From an uncultured Trichococcus sp. (GTDB taxonomy: Bacteria; Bacillota; Bacilli; Lactobacillales; Aerococcaceae): 64,000 bases of DNA. How positions within the stretch are numbered: the stretch's first letter is position 1; each line of letters opens with the position of its first letter. Location: contig NZ_OY764015.1 in NCBI RefSeq assembly GCF_963667775.1, forward strand, positions 2,153,001 to 2,217,000. The letters run 5' to 3'. A program made the position numbers and the translations under genes. Positions 61,981 to 64,000 of this stretch are shown here, one piece after another. A model generated the notes under the pieces. The model did not search any database and had not been told where the DNA came from. It was given only the letters and a program-made list of their open reading frames with translations.

Positions 61981-62117
61981 ACCTCCGGCGAGGGTTCCCA
62001 TACCGGAGTTCAGCGGTAACTTACCGGCTCTTCTCCTGCGAACCTTTCCTAATGGGAGCACAGACTCAAAATGCGGGCCCTCCTCCGGTGAAGCCTCCGC
62101 TCGCCGGAGGAGAACGA
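61981..62117. repeat. Dispersed GC-rich hairpin element, copy C
   Basis: Homologous to copy B (60413-60550) over its whole length and in the same orientation, ending in the hairpin CCTCCGGTGA / TCGCCGGAGG (62082-62110). The two copies bracket the DgaE-like gene. The 200 bases between the DgaE start and this copy hold only a short ATGTTGTATAACAT palindrome. Confidence 0.85.
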
Positions 62118-62122
62118 CGAAA

Positions 62123-62145
62123 GGCCACCTCGAAATGAGGCAGCC
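62123..62145 (-). terminator. Possible terminator downstream of phosphoketolase
   Basis: GGC-ACCTC and GAGG-GCC arms enclose GAAAT; only a short T-tract follows on the minus strand. Confidence 0.4.
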
Positions 62146-62269
62146 TCCATTTGTTCCTATCGTTTATTGCGCTGAATCGGCTTCTGTATAACATTCCGTA
62201 TCGATCAGCTCAGCTTTATAGTTCTCTTTGTCGACAGAGATTGCGTTCACCAAATAGGTCGGCCCTACT

Positions 62270-64000
62270 TTAACGCTGAGGAACAGCGCCTTCCAAAGCT
62301 TCCCATTTCCATTCCATCACTTCCGGAATGTCCTCGCCGTTCTCGCGGATGAACTTATGGTGGAAGTCCACCGTTTCCGTCATCCGTTGCGAGAAGGCAG
62401 ATGCTTCTTCGCCATAGACGGCGTTTGCCGCATCCTGCGCCAAGTGGAAACGGTCCATCTCGGACAAGACGCGCATGTCGAATGGTGTCGTGATGTCCCC
62501 ATTCTCGCGGTAGCCATGGATGTGCAGGTTATGGTTGTGGCGATCAAAGAAGATGTCACGGATCAAGCCTTCAAAACCGTGGAAAGCAAAGATGACTGGT
62601 TTGTCGGCTGTGAAATAGGCGTCAAAGGCTTCGTCGCTCAAGCCGCGCGGATCCACATCCGGATGGCGCAGTTTCAACAGATCCACGATGTTGATGAAAC
62701 GGATCTTCAATGCCGGGAACTGCTTGTGCAGAATCGTGACTGCCGCAAGTGCCTCCAGGTTCGGTTCCGTTCCCGCTGCTGCGATCACGACATCCGGTTC
62801 TTCGTCTCCGCAAGTCGAAGCCCAGTCGATCACTTTCAGGCCATCTTTGACCAATACTTCCGCTTCTTCAGCAGAGTAGAATTGCGGACGCGGGTGTTTC
62901 GAAGATACGATCAGGTTGATCTGTTCTTCGGAAGCCATCGTTTCCGCCATCACGGCCATCAAGGAGTTCGCATCCGCCGGCAAGTATTCGCGGATGAATT
63001 CCGGTTTCTTCTCAGCCAAGTGCGTCAACAAACCCGGATCTTGGTGGGTGTAGCCATTGTGGTCCTGTTGGAACACGGTCGAAGTCGCGATCAAATTCAA
63101 GGACGGATAGTGTTTGCGCCACGTCTGTTCTTTGGCTTTGCGCAACCATTTGAAATGTTGGGTGATCATCGAATCAACCACGCGCAGGAAGGCTTCGTAA
63201 CTTGCGAAGAAACCATGGCGCCCAGTCAGGACATAGCCTTCCAGGAAACCTTCGGCCTGGTGTTCGGACAACTGCGAATCGATGACACGGCCGGACGGAG
63301 AAAGCCATTCATCATAAGCAGGATCGATCGCTTCCATCCAGACGCGGTTCGTCACTTCGAAGACTTTGTTCAGGCGGTTCGATTTGGTTTCATCCGGTCC
63401 GAAGATGCGGAAGTTATCCGGATTGTCCACGATCAGGTCGCGCGCGAAGTTACCGAACTCGATCATGTCCTGGGCAATGACTGCGCCCGGAGTCGTCGTG
63501 TCGACGGCATACTGCTTCCAATCCGAGATAACCAACGGTTTTGGATCGATCCCGCCATTCGTGATCGGATTCGTAGCCATCCGTCGGTCGCCTTTCGGTG
63601 CCATCTCCTTCAACTCGGGCACTAATTGGCCGTCGGCAGTGAACAGCTCTTCGGGACGGTAGGACTGCATCCAATCCACCAGCGCATCGATGTGTTGCAT
63701 ATGGTGGGCATCCACCGGAATCGGCACTTGGTGGGCGCGGAAGCCGCCTTCGATCGGTTCGCCGTCCCACGTTTTCGGACCCGTCCAGCCTTTCGGTGTG
63801 CGGAAAATGATGACCGGCCAAGCCGGCATCTTCGCTTCGGCAGCGGAGCCTTTGCGGGCTTCGGTTTGGATCGCTTTGATTTTTTCGACAGCCGTATCCA
63901 ACACTTGTGCCATGATCGGATGCACCGCTTCAGGTTCGGTTCCTTCCACGAACAACGGCTCCCAGCCCATGCCGCCAAAGTACTGCGTCAACTCTTCGTT
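62270..64000 (-). CDS. xfp: Xylulose-5-phosphate/fructose-6-phosphate phosphoketolase (N-terminus beyond window)
   Basis: The visible 576 residues are the C-terminal part of a thiamine-diphosphate enzyme of about 790 residues that splits xylulose 5-phosphate (and usually fructose 6-phosphate) with phosphate to acetyl phosphate and a triose or erythrose phosphate. Diagnostic segments are [71 protein letters not shown] and [20 protein letters not shown]. The frame continues off the right edge (about 215 residues missing). It is the key enzyme of heterolactic pentose fermentation, placing the organism among lactic acid bacteria. It stops in GAVPQR just past the usual end. Confidence 0.95.
   Translation of the reverse strand, partial: NEELTQYFGGMGWEPLFVEGTEPEAVHPIMAQVLDTAVEKIKAIQTEARKGSAAEAKMPAWPVIIFRTPKGWTGPKTWDGEPIEGGFRAHQVPIPVDAHHMQHIDALVDWMQSYRPEELFTADGQLVPELKEMAPKGDRRMATNPITNGGIDPKPLVISDWKQYAVDTTTPGAVIAQDMIEFGNFARDLIVDNPDNFRIFGPDETKSNRLNKVFEVTNRVWMEAIDPAYDEWLSPSGRVIDSQLSEHQAEGFLEGYVLTGRHGFFASYEAFLRVVDSMITQHFKWLRKAKEQTWRKHYPSLNLIATSTVFQQDHNGYTHQDPGLLTHLAEKKPEFIREYLPADANSLMAVMAETMASEEQINLIVSSKHPRPQFYSAEEAEVLVKDGLKVIDWASTCGDEEPDVVIAAAGTEPNLEALAAVTILHKQFPALKIRFINIVDLLKLRHPDVDPRGLSDEAFDAYFTADKPVIFAFHGFEGLIRDIFFDRHNHNLHIHGYRENGDITTPFDMRVLSEMDRFHLAQDAANAVYGEEASAFSQRMTETVDFHHKFIRENGEDIPEVMEWKWEALEGAVPQR

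Overview
The window looks like chromosomal DNA of a low-GC Gram-positive bacterium of the Lactobacillales, most likely a Carnobacteriaceae member such as Trichococcus. This is an inference from AGGAGG-type ribosome binding sites, cre-like sites, several PTS systems, a maltose phosphorylase locus and a xylulose-5-phosphate/fructose-6-phosphate phosphoketolase; no rRNA or tRNA gene is present to settle it. Almost the whole window is devoted to sensing, importing and cleaving carbohydrates.

Layout. 1-3.6 kb: a GH43 glycosidase (cut by the window edge) translationally coupled to a GH2 glycosidase. 3.7-4.4 kb: four tandem GC-rich 189-bp units. 4.5-6 kb: a stand-alone beta-phosphoglucomutase and a YccF membrane protein. 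6.1-10.2 kb: a low-GC GH78 alpha-rhamnosidase with an AraC regulator. 10.4-17.6 kb: a mannose-family PTS (IIA, IIB, IIC, IID) behind an unusual signalling operon of two sugar-binding proteins, a sensor kinase and a LuxR-type response regulator; the two transcription units share an inverted repeat TGTCA-N11-TGACA. 17.6-25.9 kb: a low-GC two-gene island, a 933-residue protein of unknown fold followed by a 1577-residue helicase with a C-terminal cysteine motif. Its organisation is closest to Druantia type III anti-phage defence. 26.3-34.1 kb: a maltose locus (malR, galM, pgmB, maltose phosphorylase; divergent maltose PTS and a metal-dependent phosphohydrolase). 34.4-36.4 kb: a SEC-C protein and a HigBA toxin-antitoxin pair, followed by a relic of the phosphohydrolase gene. 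36.7-40.5 kb: an alpha-glucoside PTS locus resembling Bacillus glv. 41.0-43.2 kb: GH4 alpha-galactosidase and its AraC regulator. 43.4-51.3 kb: a low-GC beta-glucoside island (RpiR regulator, GH1, cellobiose-type EIIC, broken IIA, GH3, esterase) framed by two near-identical 45-bp inverted insertion-sequence ends. 51.4-60.4 kb: malEFG ABC importer (no ATPase gene) divergent from three GH13 enzymes. 60.7-64 kb: a DgaE-like PLP enzyme and the C-terminal part of phosphoketolase.

How they fit together. Maltodextrins would enter through MalEFG and be trimmed by the neopullulanase-type and alpha-glucosidase enzymes. Maltose would enter by MalEFG or the PTS. Maltose phosphorylase, the epimerase and beta-phosphoglucomutase then convert it to glucose and glucose 6-phosphate. 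The operator TGCAAYCGRTTGCA lies inside the -35/-10 spacer of the malP and malE promoters and next to the malT and GH13 promoters, defining a probable MalR regulon.

The most unexpected non-coding signal is a set of intergenic arrays of perfect hairpins repeating every 51-52 bp (three loci, unrelated stem sequences), plus a separate GC-rich family in a 4 x 189-bp array and two dispersed copies.
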